A stretch of 64,000 nucleotides of DNA, taken from Flavilitoribacter nigricans DSM 23189 = NBRC 102662 (lineage in GTDB: Bacteria > Bacteroidota > Bacteroidia > Chitinophagales > Saprospiraceae). The DNA lies in contig NZ_PDUD01000019.1 in NCBI RefSeq assembly GCF_002646595.1, positions 45,128 through 109,127 of the forward strand, given 5' to 3'. Shown piece after piece: positions 9,701 to 18,005 of the stretch (within the stretch, counting starts at the first letter, position 1; every line of letters starts with the position of its first letter). The position numbers and the translations under genes are program-made. Under the pieces are notes generated by a model. That model was not told the origin of the DNA, made no database searches, and saw only the letters and a list, made by a program, of their open reading frames with translations.

Positions 9701-10077
9701 TCTGGTGGCAGGAAGGCGACGACGCCAAATACCCACGTTACAGCGCCGCTTCCGACTTCGACAACGGCAAGCGCAACCATGTACGCAATACCAGTTATCC
9801 GCTGGTGGGGCCGCAACATACGTATTCGTACGGCCATTCCGCCTATTTCTCCAAAGGAGATTTTCTGGCCTTTCGCCAACTCTCTCTGGCGTATCGCCTG
9901 CCGGCATCCGTCGCTTCGAAACTGCGCCTGGAAAATATCGACTTCACGGTTACCGGCAATAATCTCGGCTACCTGACGGCTTACGACGGCATCTCTCCGG
10001 AGCACTACAACGGCGGAGAATCCGGTGAATATTACCGTCCGACCCAGCTCATTTTCGGAGTAAAGGCAACTTATTGA
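6784..10077 (+). CDS. SusC-like TonB-dependent outer membrane transporter
   Basis: The 1097-residue protein has a signal peptide (cleavage near GWSQA), a CarboxypepD-regulatory-like Ig domain at about 31-110 (SGQVTSGEGEPLIGATV), the TonB box/plug start LDEVVVIGYGTQSK at about 109, a plug domain (GADFIIRGGTS; IESIQILKDAAST; GARGANGIVLITTK) and a C-terminal 22-strand barrel ending in an aromatic-rich strand. It would import sialylated oligosaccharides or free sialic acid across the outer membrane with the SusD protein encoded 37 bp downstream. Unlike the second SusC at 25571, it has no STN signalling domain, consistent with control by the local GntR regulator rather than by sigma/anti-sigma. 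Confidence 0.95.
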   Translation: MKRSSNCNKFKQIFLVVLLSFGFAGFGWSQAATVSGQVTSGEGEPLIGATVLELGTGNGTVTDFDGNYSLQLTGNNASLQISYTGYEPQTVAVNNRTRIDLSLAASSEMLDEVVVIGYGTQSKATVTSAISTVNTAEMENTTAINPVQALQGKVAGVDIRINSGMPGAGADFIIRGGTSLNPSSDGPLVIVDGVIRSMSDLNPNDIESIQILKDAASTAIYGARGANGIVLITTKSGGAGNGNGRITFSYNNQYDKQIRFFPYTTAEEYISVSRRAAALNLDHPNSASRLTGGSYPYSTGNINNLDHGGGYGNSRHTLEFLDDLVNAMGQDYVNNKLNNEGYQIMTDPITGREMIFLDNNYEDVMRQTGVSNNYDLGFSGGGENLNVYSSFGYADQQGAFNGTFYRRASFLLNANYKASERIMVSAGVNYQLADYKGVLSEQGTLRRSRGLPHSTRLYYDDGTPAIGEGAGSPRNLLHELYYEDYNNERHRTTVRLGLDWEILDGLHFQPAASLTNNEFFSNYFERYHDFDRTRSMSSDHLLDRDFMFDGIFNYYKSFGNHNLNVMAGMNLTDNFDYDLRGDGRNAPTDYISTLNASLTEDERATSFIGTDRFLSYFGRINYDLSQKYLFSVSARYDGSSRFTDENQFAFFPAVSAGWNVHYEDFWNVPWMSRLKLRSSWGKAGNNVLNILDTQGQYGSGYNYTWNAGILNTRLANSSLVWETTQSFDIGAEMGFLENRFSVNLGYYNKLTTDKLTSIPLAYQTGFTSILANYGKIRNRGLEVELRSTPINSNGFRWNLDFNFSFNRLTVVELPDNGEFGNRIYGGEIYDQATGQYIKVGGYAEGERIGGIWAFNMLGVYGSDAEAAGAPWDTKVSGYWLSVDPENQKVAGDANWEDVDGNGIIDDRDQIFIGYAAPDKVGGIVNTFTWKGFTMRFVMDYALGHVISNGWRARANGNARNRVMTVEDAVNGNVWWQEGDDAKYPRYSAASDFDNGKRNHVRNTSYPLVGPQHTYSYGHSAYFSKGDFLAFRQLSLAYRLPASVASKLRLENIDFTVTGNNLGYLTAYDGISPEHYNGGESGEYYRPTQLIFGVKATY

Positions 10078-10114
10078 TCATCTGATCGATCGTATGAACC
10101 TAAAAATTAACAAC

Positions 10115-11584
10115 ATGAAATTCCATCTTAAAATAGCGGGCCTGCTGATCGTATCCGTAGCCGTCACGGCCTGCACCGATTATCTGGATGTTAAACCTAA
10201 TTCCGACATTACCTCCGCTTCTTTCTGGAACGAAGCCGGGGACGCGGAAGCCTACCTGGTCGGCATTTACGACCGGCTGCGCGACATCACCAACAATACC
10301 GTTTACGGAGAAGATCGCGCGGATACTTTTGATCCCGGTTATATTGGCCCTACCTCTGAGGCCTGGGCCCAGAACCTTTTGGCCAATAATGCCCCCAGCT
10401 GGTCCGGCGACTACAATCTGATCTACCACCTGAACCGACTCCTGCTGGAACTAGAGCGATTAAATTTTAACGACCAGGACCGGAAAGATCAGATCCTGGC
10501 CGAAGCCCACGGCATCCGGGCGCTGCAGTATTTCCGACTGGCTCGGGTGTACGGCGGGGTACCCATCGTGCTCAACCCAATCGAAAGTGTGGACGTCGAT
10601 CTGGTGGGCCGCTCATCCGTTGACCAGGTCTTCCAACAGATCAACAGTGATATCGACGCCTCCCTGGCCGCATTTCCCGAGGCGGGCTTCGAGGATAAGA
10701 ACCGGCTTTCCAAACCTGCGGTTTACGCCCTGCAGGCCGACGTAAAACTGTGGACTGCCAAAGTACTCAAGGGCGGCACTGCGGATCTTGACCAGGCGCT
10801 GACCGCCATCAGTCAGGTAGAGGCTTCGGGTGTAACCCTCCTGCCGGAGTTCAGCTCCATCTTCAGCTCGGACAACAAAAAGAATGATGAGGTCATCTTC
10901 TCGCTCTATTTCAACCGCGACGAACAGGACGGTCATTACGGTCTGAGGCTGGCTACCCGTGGGGACAACATCACCCAAGCCGACAACTTCTGGGATTTCA
11001 ATATGTCCAAGGCCAACCGGGCGCGGGCGGTCTACCAGCCCAGCGTGAAGCTGATGTCCCTGTTCAAGGAAAATCCCGGCGATGTGCGCGAGGATGCTTC
11101 CATCATTCACGCCGTTTATACCAATCCGGATACCGGAACGAAGGATACCCTCATCACCGTTTTCAATAAATTCCGGGGCACCTGGTGGGAGGATAACGAT
11201 GACCGCTACTACGATGATGACCTGATCCTTTACCGCCTGGGGGATATCATCCTGCTCAAAGCCGAAGCGCTGGCCGCCAAAGGCGAGATCGACGCCGCCA
11301 TTACCGAACTTAACAAAACGAGAAACCGCGCGGGAATTGGCGATTACGAAGGTCCCCGGGATCAGGCAAGTGTGGAGCAGGAGATCCTCCGGGAACGCTG
11401 GCGTGAACTCAACGGCGAGTTGAAACGCTGGTGGGATCTCATCCGCTTTCACGAGGGCGGTACGATCAACATCTACGATGAAATTCCCAATCTGGAGGGA
11501 AAAGACGGATATCCGCTGTACTTTCCCGTCAACCAGACCATCATCGACATTAACCCCTTGATCGACCAAACTCCCGGATATTGA
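10115..11584 (+). CDS. SusD/RagB-family outer-surface glycan-binding lipoprotein
   Basis: The protein (about 489 residues) starts with a lipoprotein signal whose lipobox VTAC puts Cys at residue 20, giving the characteristic CTDYLDVKP start. TPR-like SusD segments are visible: AEAHGIRALQYFRLARVYGGVPIVL, the RLGDIILLKAEALAAKGE repeat and the C-terminal RERWRELNGELKRWWDLIRF. It caps the SusC barrel and binds the incoming glycan. The ATG at 10115 gives a normal short n-region; an in-frame ATG at 10094 would add seven residues. It completes the lyase-SusC-SusD transcription unit. Confidence 0.94.
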   Translation: MKFHLKIAGLLIVSVAVTACTDYLDVKPNSDITSASFWNEAGDAEAYLVGIYDRLRDITNNTVYGEDRADTFDPGYIGPTSEAWAQNLLANNAPSWSGDYNLIYHLNRLLLELERLNFNDQDRKDQILAEAHGIRALQYFRLARVYGGVPIVLNPIESVDVDLVGRSSVDQVFQQINSDIDASLAAFPEAGFEDKNRLSKPAVYALQADVKLWTAKVLKGGTADLDQALTAISQVEASGVTLLPEFSSIFSSDNKKNDEVIFSLYFNRDEQDGHYGLRLATRGDNITQADNFWDFNMSKANRARAVYQPSVKLMSLFKENPGDVREDASIIHAVYTNPDTGTKDTLITVFNKFRGTWWEDNDDRYYDDDLILYRLGDIILLKAEALAAKGEIDAAITELNKTRNRAGIGDYEGPRDQASVEQEILRERWRELNGELKRWWDLIRFHEGGTINIYDEIPNLEGKDGYPLYFPVNQTIIDINPLIDQTPGY

Positions 11585-11644
11585 TCCGAAGCGGATCAGG
11601 GGCGATCTCGCCGTGCTTCGTCCGGATAATGAAATATGGCCCGA

Positions 11645-11663
11645 GGTGGGAAAGTATCCCACC
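11645..11663 (+). promoter_or_regulatory. Stem-loop downstream of SusD gene
   Basis: GGTGGGA and TCCCACC pair perfectly across a 5-nt loop, 61 bp after the SusD stop. No T-run follows, so it may stabilise the upstream mRNA end or attenuate transcription into the mutarotase-symporter gene. The rest of the 241-bp gap contains only short GATCG-rich inverted repeats around 11760-11775. Confidence 0.35.
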
Positions 11664-11825
11664 GAAGGCCCTATTTCGATCCGGCGCTAACCGGGGCCGG
11701 CTGATTGCCTTCAACACCCTGTGCAAACTGATCAGCAGTAAGACTTTTCATCAGGAAGCCCGGTCGATCGGTCGATCGCGGCCCTTATCTTGCACAGCTT
11801 GTTGCTCAACCCATAATCCATCTCC

Positions 11826-14513
11826 ATGAGATACCTCTTTTTGTTCCTGTTCTCTTTTCTATGCGGTGGCTTTGCACTGGCCCAGGAGTATTTCCGTTAT
11901 GACCTGCTGCCCGAGCTACCGGCTAATTCGGATTATTTTGTACAAGCCGGACTGGCCGGCCCCTACACCGGTATCGATCAGGATGCATTGATCCTGGCCG
12001 GAGGCGCCAACTTTCCCGATGCCCTGCCCTGGGAAGGCGGCCAAAAAGTCTATTACGATGAGATTTTTGTGCTGACGCAAAATGCCGCCGGGGAATCAGC
12101 CTGGCAACTGATGGCTGAGCGCCTGCCGGAAAAAGCGGGTTACGGCGGAGCGGTTGCCACATCCGCGGGACTTTTCTGTTTCGGGGGAAATACCGCCGAT
12201 CGCGTGCTGCAAAAGACCTGGTTCATTCAGTACCGGGCTGATGAGGACCGGGTGGAAATAACGCCCGGACCGGACCTGCCACGTCCCCTCACCAACTTCG
12301 CTTTCGCTAAAGTAAATGATGATCTGTACCTGGCCGGTGGGGTCGAAATGCCCGGTGGTCCGGCCACCAAAACGTTCTGGCGGATCCATCTCGGCGGTCC
12401 CGATCCGGCCAAAGCCGAATGGGAAGAATTGGAAAGCTGGCCCGGCCCAGCCCGTGCTTTTGCCGTGGGTGCCGGCCAAAGCAACGGCGTGCAGAATTGT
12501 TTCTATCTGTTTAGCGGCCGGAACGTACAGCCGGATCAAGCGGTGGAGATCCTGCAGGATGGGTACGTGTATAACCCTTTACTTAAAACCTGGGAACAGA
12601 TCGGTACGGCGACTACCTTTCCCGTGATGGCCGGTACGGCTTTTCCGGTGGGCACATCGGGCATCGCTTTCAGCTCCGGCGCCGACGGACAGCTGATGCT
12701 GCGGGAAAACGAACTGAAAAAGGAAGTCGAACGCTGGACCGGCACCGCCGATACAATGTCGCTGCCAAGGGCCGAGCGAAACCTGCTGGCCCACCTCAAT
12801 GACCATCCGGGATTCGGCAAAAAGTTATTCCTCTACAATACCGTCACCGACCGGATGGAAATAGCCGGCGAACTACCCGCAACCGGCCAGGTGACGACCA
12901 CCGCCGTACCCTGGGGAAGCTCAATTATCATCCCCTCCGGCGAGATCAGACCCGGAGTTCGCACCCCTCGCATAACGCGCATATCGATCGACAAAGAGGC
13001 GGGGCAGGGACTTTCCACCTGGGACTTTCTGGTAGTGGCTGTATACTTGGGTGTACTGGGCTGGATGGGTTTCTATTTCTCCAAAAGACAAAAAAACACC
13101 GACGATTATTTCAAAGGCGGCGGCCGGGTGCCCTGGTGGGCGGCGGGCCTCAGCATCTTTGGTACCGCACTCAGCGCTATCACTTTTATGGCCATCCCGG
13201 CCAAGACCTTTGCCACGGACTGGTCGTATTTCATGCTCAATATGACCATTTTTCTGGTCGCTCCCCTGGTGATCTTACTCTTTATTCCTTTCTACCGCCG
13301 TCTTAACCTCACCACGGCCTACGAGTACCTCGAGCAAAGATTCAATCTATCGGTACGGCTACTGGGCAGCGCCTCCTTTATTCTCTACCAGATCGGCCGG
13401 ATGGGTGTGGTGCTTTTCCTGCCCTCCATTGCCCTGAATGTCGTGACGGGGATCGATATTTTTCTTTGTATCGGTGTGATGGGGTTTATCAGTCTGATCT
13501 ACACCATGATGGGCGGGATCGAGGCGGTGATCTGGACGGACGTAGTCCAGGTGATCGTCTTGCTCGGCGGAGCGCTGCTTTCGCTCGGGCTGATCATTTC
13601 CAAAGTAGACGGCGGCTTCGGCGGCATTGTGGAGACCGGTATCCAGGACCATAAGTTTAATTTATTCGATCTGGATCTCAGTCTGCGCCAACCGACCTTC
13701 TGGGTCATGCTGGTGGGCGGCATGTTTGCCAATATCACGACCTACGGCACCGATCAGACCATGGTGCAGCGCTACCTCACGACCAAATCCGTAAAGACGG
13801 CCAACCAGAGCGTCTGGACCAATGCTTTACTGACCATTCCCGCTACGCTCATTTTCTTTTTCCTGGGGACGGCACTCTATGCTTTTTTCCAGTCGTTCCC
13901 CGCCGAACTGAACCCTACGTTTGCGAACAATGATGCTATTTTTCCCTGGTACATCGTTTCCCAGTTGCCGACCGGGGTTTCCGGTTTATTGATCGCCGGG
14001 ATCTTCGCGGCGGCGATGAGCAGTATTTCCAGTAGCATGAACTCCGCCGCTACCGCTTATTCCACAGACTTCCATTTTCGTTTCGGCTGGACGGCGGGGA
14101 TCGACCGCCTGCGGCTCGCCCGGATCGCCACCCTGATCATCGGCCTTTCGGGAACGGCGTTTGCCCTCATCATGGCTACCTGGGATATTCAGTCTCTCTG
14201 GGATGAATTTCAAAAAGTACTGGGCCTGATCATTGGGGGCCTGGGCGGGGTGTTTTTGCTCGGCATTCTGTCCTCCAGAGCCACCGGTGCCGGTGCGCTG
14301 GTCGGCATTAGCTGTAGCGTGATCGTGCAGATTCTGGTTGCCTATTACCAGCCAGTCCATTTGATGCTGTATTCGGCGACGGGCGTTTTGTCCTGTTTTA
14401 TCTGCGGTTGGCTGGCCAGTTTGATCCTGGGTGATCCATCGAAAGTAGATCTTAGTTTGACCTATTCCGGTCAGAAAACTTTGACGGACCAGGAGGAAAA
14501 TACGAATAATTAA
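11826..14513 (+). CDS. Fusion: cyclically permuted sialic acid mutarotase (kelch) + Na+/solute symporter
   Basis: The 895-residue protein joins two functions. After a signal peptide (ending FALAQ), residues about 25-390 form kelch-type repeats (LILAGGANFPDALPWEGGQKVYYDE is the hallmark), as in the cyclically permuted YjhT/NanM mutarotase family, which equilibrates Neu5Ac anomers. From about residue 398 (TWDFLVVAVYLG) a complete sodium:solute symporter follows, with more than ten membrane spans including DDYFKGGGRVPWWAAGLSIFGTALSAITF and the AAAMSSISSSMNSAATAYSTDF region typical of SSS sodium sites. The soluble domain would sit in the periplasm and feed the preferred anomer to the inner-membrane transporter. 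Substrate is inferred from the locus. It is bounded downstream by a hairpin repeat that starts at its stop codon. Confidence 0.92.
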   Translation: MRYLFLFLFSFLCGGFALAQEYFRYDLLPELPANSDYFVQAGLAGPYTGIDQDALILAGGANFPDALPWEGGQKVYYDEIFVLTQNAAGESAWQLMAERLPEKAGYGGAVATSAGLFCFGGNTADRVLQKTWFIQYRADEDRVEITPGPDLPRPLTNFAFAKVNDDLYLAGGVEMPGGPATKTFWRIHLGGPDPAKAEWEELESWPGPARAFAVGAGQSNGVQNCFYLFSGRNVQPDQAVEILQDGYVYNPLLKTWEQIGTATTFPVMAGTAFPVGTSGIAFSSGADGQLMLRENELKKEVERWTGTADTMSLPRAERNLLAHLNDHPGFGKKLFLYNTVTDRMEIAGELPATGQVTTTAVPWGSSIIIPSGEIRPGVRTPRITRISIDKEAGQGLSTWDFLVVAVYLGVLGWMGFYFSKRQKNTDDYFKGGGRVPWWAAGLSIFGTALSAITFMAIPAKTFATDWSYFMLNMTIFLVAPLVILLFIPFYRRLNLTTAYEYLEQRFNLSVRLLGSASFILYQIGRMGVVLFLPSIALNVVTGIDIFLCIGVMGFISLIYTMMGGIEAVIWTDVVQVIVLLGGALLSLGLIISKVDGGFGGIVETGIQDHKFNLFDLDLSLRQPTFWVMLVGGMFANITTYGTDQTMVQRYLTTKSVKTANQSVWTNALLTIPATLIFFFLGTALYAFFQSFPAELNPTFANNDAIFPWYIVSQLPTGVSGLLIAGIFAAAMSSISSSMNSAATAYSTDFHFRFGWTAGIDRLRLARIATLIIGLSGTAFALIMATWDIQSLWDEFQKVLGLIIGGLGGVFLLGILSSRATGAGALVGISCSVIVQILVAYYQPVHLMLYSATGVLSCFICGWLASLILGDPSKVDLSLTYSGQKTLTDQEENTNN

Positions 14514-14661
14514 TTCAAGTTGTGATACTTGAATTGTAGAGAGCAGATGGTAGAGCGTAAAGAGACTGCAACCGTTATAATGAGCGATTTTGCTCCATTT
14601 TAACGATAGGTAATCCCTCTACGCTATACACTCTACCTAAGTTGCATCCCAACTTAGATTA
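14511..14661 (+). repeat. Hairpin-rich intergenic repeat, copy A (inverted copy at 20648)
   Basis: This ~150-bp element starts at the stop codon of the symporter fusion. It has three hairpins: TTCAAGT/ACTTGAA (14514-14533), a long central stem at 14573-14605 (CGTTATAATG...CATTTTAACG) and CTAAGTT/AACTTAG (14637-14657). The reverse complement of 20648-20804 matches it along nearly its whole length, with scattered differences. The two ends resemble each other in inverted orientation, as in MITE-like or REP-like elements. It occupies essentially the whole 172-bp gap between genes. Confidence 0.8.
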
Positions 14662-14685
14662 ATTAAATCAGATGATAATCGAAGC

Positions 14686-16368
14686 ATGAAGGCATTCACC
14701 CCCCCAAATCGAACCTATTACCAGCTGATCTGTCTGGCACTATTTCTATCCGGTCTGAGCGGGTTTTCCGGTTGCAAAACAGCGGGGATAAGCGATCCGT
14801 CGGTCCATTGGTTTATCCGGGACGGACAGGCGGTAGACATCGTGGACGAGACCGGTGACTGGGCAGCAAATGCAGACGGACTGACGGCCACCGGAGACCT
14901 CAGCCGTCTCCACGCCGGAAAATGTGTCGGTAGCGGTGATTTCGAACTCTTCGCCCGCCTGCGCATTGAAGATCTTTCCCAGGATAATGCTTCGCTGATG
15001 CTGGATGCGGCCGGCCCTGTCGAAACCGGAGAGCTTATTTTCTCCCGAAACGGTAACATTACCGTCCGCGGCTTTTTCTTCGGCGATCGGACCCAGCGGG
15101 TCAGGCCGGTGGCAGAACTCATCCGGCCGGGAGCGTGGTTTGATCTGAATGTCCGCCGGCGGGGAGATACCGTTGAATTTCGCATTGCCGATTCTCTGGT
15201 ATGGTCGATGCAGTATGCCAACGAACGTCCTTTCGGAAAACTGACGCTCAAACCCGGGCGGGCCCAACTAAGCGTCCGGAAATTCGGGCTGTGGGGAAAG
15301 TTCACTCCCCTTTCGGAGTGGATACCGCGACTCGAACGCCATTATCCCGTAGCCGGTGATCAGCAGGTAGATGTCTTTACCCGCGGCCAGGCAGGATACC
15401 ATACTTTCCGGATCCCGACCCTGGTTCGTTCCAAAGCGGGCACGCTGCTGGCCTTTGCCGAAGGCCGAAAGGATAATGCCGCCGATCACGGGAATGTCGA
15501 CCTAGTACTTCGCCGGAGTACGGATGGCGGGCAATCCTGGCAGAAGTTGCAACTCGTTTACGAAGAGGGCGGGACCGCCAAGGTCACGATCGGCAATCCC
15601 GTGCCGGTAGTGGACCGGGAAACCGGAAACATCTGGTTGTTCTTTTGCCGGGACAACAAAAATGTCCTGGTCACGAAAAGCACCGACGATGGGATGCACT
15701 GGACCACTCCGACGGATCTGACCGATTCACTGAAAGAACCCGACTGGGGTTCCTGGTATGCCACCGGCCCCTGTCACGGGATCCAGTTGACCAATGGCCG
15801 ATTGGTGGTGCCGGCCAATCACGGACGTCCGTCGGGAAGCGGCACCCAGCCCCATATGATCATCTCGGACGATCACGGCAAAAACTGGCGTATCGGCGGT
15901 CTGCCGGAAACCAATGCCAATGAGAATACCGTTGCCGAGATCGAAACCAACCAGCTATACGTCAACATGCGCAGCAGCAATCACAATAACCGTAAGCCCT
16001 ATTGCCGGGAAGTTGCCTGGAGCCCGGACGGCGGCGACAATTTTGGCCCAACTGCGTATGATTGTAAACTTCCCGATTCCATTTGCCAGGGAAGTTTATT
16101 ACGGTTTAACCGAGAGGACGGATTGCATATGCTGGTCTTTAGTAACCCGGCCTCCCAGCGCAGGGAACGATTGACCGTACGCACGAGCGCCGACGGCGGC
16201 CGCAACTGGAGCGCCGGAACCCTGATCTACGGCGGATCGGCTGCTTATTCCGATCTGGTCCAGATCGACGGGAAAACACTCGGCATCCTGTTTGAAAGAG
16301 ATCTTTACCAGACCATCACCTTCGTCCGAAGCAGGCTTTCAACGCTATCAGAAGATGAAACCAAATAA
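14686..16368 (+). CDS. Sialidase (GH33) lipoprotein with N-terminal concanavalin-like domain
   Basis: The 560-residue protein has a lipoprotein signal (lipobox FSGC) and so should be anchored at a membrane surface. Residues about 35-205 form a beta-sandwich (LamG/DUF1080-like) domain, probably a glycan-binding module (HAGKCVGSGDFELFARLRI). The sialidase domain follows with FRIP (about 244), Asp-boxes STDGGQSW, STDDGMHW, SDDHGKNW, SPDGGDNF and SADGGRNW, the NENTVAEIE glutamate region, the NMRSS and RERLTVR arginines and the AYSDL tyrosine. All triad and nucleophile positions are intact. It opens the cassette between the two hairpin repeats and is followed after 47 bp by a sulfatase. Confidence 0.9.
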   Translation: MKAFTPPNRTYYQLICLALFLSGLSGFSGCKTAGISDPSVHWFIRDGQAVDIVDETGDWAANADGLTATGDLSRLHAGKCVGSGDFELFARLRIEDLSQDNASLMLDAAGPVETGELIFSRNGNITVRGFFFGDRTQRVRPVAELIRPGAWFDLNVRRRGDTVEFRIADSLVWSMQYANERPFGKLTLKPGRAQLSVRKFGLWGKFTPLSEWIPRLERHYPVAGDQQVDVFTRGQAGYHTFRIPTLVRSKAGTLLAFAEGRKDNAADHGNVDLVLRRSTDGGQSWQKLQLVYEEGGTAKVTIGNPVPVVDRETGNIWLFFCRDNKNVLVTKSTDDGMHWTTPTDLTDSLKEPDWGSWYATGPCHGIQLTNGRLVVPANHGRPSGSGTQPHMIISDDHGKNWRIGGLPETNANENTVAEIETNQLYVNMRSSNHNNRKPYCREVAWSPDGGDNFGPTAYDCKLPDSICQGSLLRFNREDGLHMLVFSNPASQRRERLTVRTSADGGRNWSAGTLIYGGSAAYSDLVQIDGKTLGILFERDLYQTITFVRSRLSTLSEDETK

Positions 16369-16415
16369 GAGCTGGGATCTATAGTCATCGGCGTAATGCA
16401 AAACGAACGTAAACT

Positions 16416-18005
16416 ATGCACCTAAACCTATTCAATCCATTCCGTTCCCATAAAACTGCCTTTGCCGGGCTATCCGCCTGGGTGATGGCGTTTTTAATGC
16501 TGATGTTTACCCCTGCATCCGGCCAGGAAGCACGGACAAATAACGCTCCCTTCAACGTCCTGCTCATCAGTGTCGATGACCTGAAAGACTGGGTAGGTTA
16601 TTTAGGTGGATACGAAGGAAAAGTATACACCCCGAACCTAGACCGGCTGGCGGCCGCCGGAGTGGCGTTCACCAATGCCCATACTTCCGCTACCGTCTGC
16701 TGTCCCTCCCGCAATGCCATGATGCTCGGGAAACGCCCTTCCACTACCGGCCTGTACGATAACAATCAGTGGTGGAAAGCCACCCTTCCGGAAGAGATCT
16801 CCATGCCGCAGTATTTTAAGGAGCACGGTTATTATACCGCCGGAGCCGGGAAGGTTTTCCACCATACGCCGGGTAATAATCCCCCGTGCAGCTGGGATGA
16901 ATTTCAGGACCAGGTGTTTGATGATCCGTGGAATTTTGCCGAATGGTCCGCCGAACGTTATTTCCTGACCTACGGCTACCGCGGTCCTATCGTTCCCTTT
17001 CCGGACTGGAAACCACTCAACGGTTTGTTCCCCCATAATGCCGAGCTGGACTGGGGACCAATCCCTGATAAAGCGCCGGAAGATTACGGAGATGTAGCGG
17101 CCGTCAATTTTGCCACCGACTTTTTAACCCAACCACACGAAAAACCCTGGTTCCTGGCGGTCGGCACCTATCGCCCCCATTTGCCCTGGCATGTGCCCCA
17201 GGCCTATTTTGACCGCTATCCGCTGGATGAGATCGTCCTGCCGTCAATCCGGGAAGACGACCTAAACGACGTACCCGCAGCGGGCAAAAAACTGGCGCTG
17301 GCGACCGCCCGGGAATTTGAAAAAATTGCGGCGGCCGGAAAATGGCGGGAAGCCATTCAAGCCTATCTCGCCAGCATCACCTTTGCCGACGAACAGGTGG
17401 GCGCCATTTTGAATGCACTTGAAGCGAGCAGCTACCGCGAGAATACCATCGTTGTGCTCTGGTCCGACCACGGATGGCATCTGGGCAGCAAACAGCACTG
17501 GCACAAACAAACGCTGTGGGAGGAATGTACCCGGATCCCCTTTATCGTCCGTACCCCCGGTATCACTCCGGCGGACGAGCGTTGCCCCCAGCCGGTAGAT
17601 ATGGTCAACGTATTTCCCACCCTGGTAGAACTCTGCGGCCTACCGGAAAAAGCTGATCTCGACGGTCATTCCCTGGCCCCGTTGCTGCGTGAGCCCACAG
17701 CAGCCTGGCCTTATCCGGCGATATCGGAGATCAAGACCGGGAACATGGCGGTGCGCAGCTCCGACTGGCGCTACATCCGCTATCATGACGGCACCGAAGA
17801 ATTCTATAATCGTAAAACCGATCCCCACGAATGGACCAATCTGATCGGGGATCCCCGCTACGCCGAGATCATTGAACAGCACCGGAAATGGATACCGGAT
17901 ACCTTCGCCGAACCGGTCCCCGGAAAGAACAGCTTCCTTTTCGACCCCTATGCTTATTCCTTCCTACACAAGGAGACTAAAGTCTTTATCGATGGCAAAA
18001 AGTAA
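16416..18005 (+). CDS. Secreted S1-family sulfatase (iduronate-2-sulfatase-like), CCPSR motif
   Basis: The 529-residue protein has a signal peptide (cleavage near ASGQE) and an S1 sulfatase core: NVLLISVDDLKDWVGYLGG, the formylglycine motif C95-C-P-S-R99 and LWSDHGWHLGSKQHWHKQTLWEE, which is typical of the iduronate-2-sulfatase-like group (S1_7). It removes sulfate esters in the periplasm or outside the cell. A second Cys next to the modified one is normal in some members. Its end overlaps the start of the next sulfatase by 14 bp, so the two are translationally coupled and probably act on the same glycan. The exact sulfated sugar cannot be inferred. Confidence 0.92.
   Translation: MHLNLFNPFRSHKTAFAGLSAWVMAFLMLMFTPASGQEARTNNAPFNVLLISVDDLKDWVGYLGGYEGKVYTPNLDRLAAAGVAFTNAHTSATVCCPSRNAMMLGKRPSTTGLYDNNQWWKATLPEEISMPQYFKEHGYYTAGAGKVFHHTPGNNPPCSWDEFQDQVFDDPWNFAEWSAERYFLTYGYRGPIVPFPDWKPLNGLFPHNAELDWGPIPDKAPEDYGDVAAVNFATDFLTQPHEKPWFLAVGTYRPHLPWHVPQAYFDRYPLDEIVLPSIREDDLNDVPAAGKKLALATAREFEKIAAAGKWREAIQAYLASITFADEQVGAILNALEASSYRENTIVVLWSDHGWHLGSKQHWHKQTLWEECTRIPFIVRTPGITPADERCPQPVDMVNVFPTLVELCGLPEKADLDGHSLAPLLREPTAAWPYPAISEIKTGNMAVRSSDWRYIRYHDGTEEFYNRKTDPHEWTNLIGDPRYAEIIEQHRKWIPDTFAEPVPGKNSFLFDPYAYSFLHKETKVFIDGKK

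Noticed and set aside
16368..16416. Frameshift or fusion between the second sialidase and following sulfatase
   Set aside because: Each has its own signal peptide, complete domain and stop codon, with a normal 47-bp gap.
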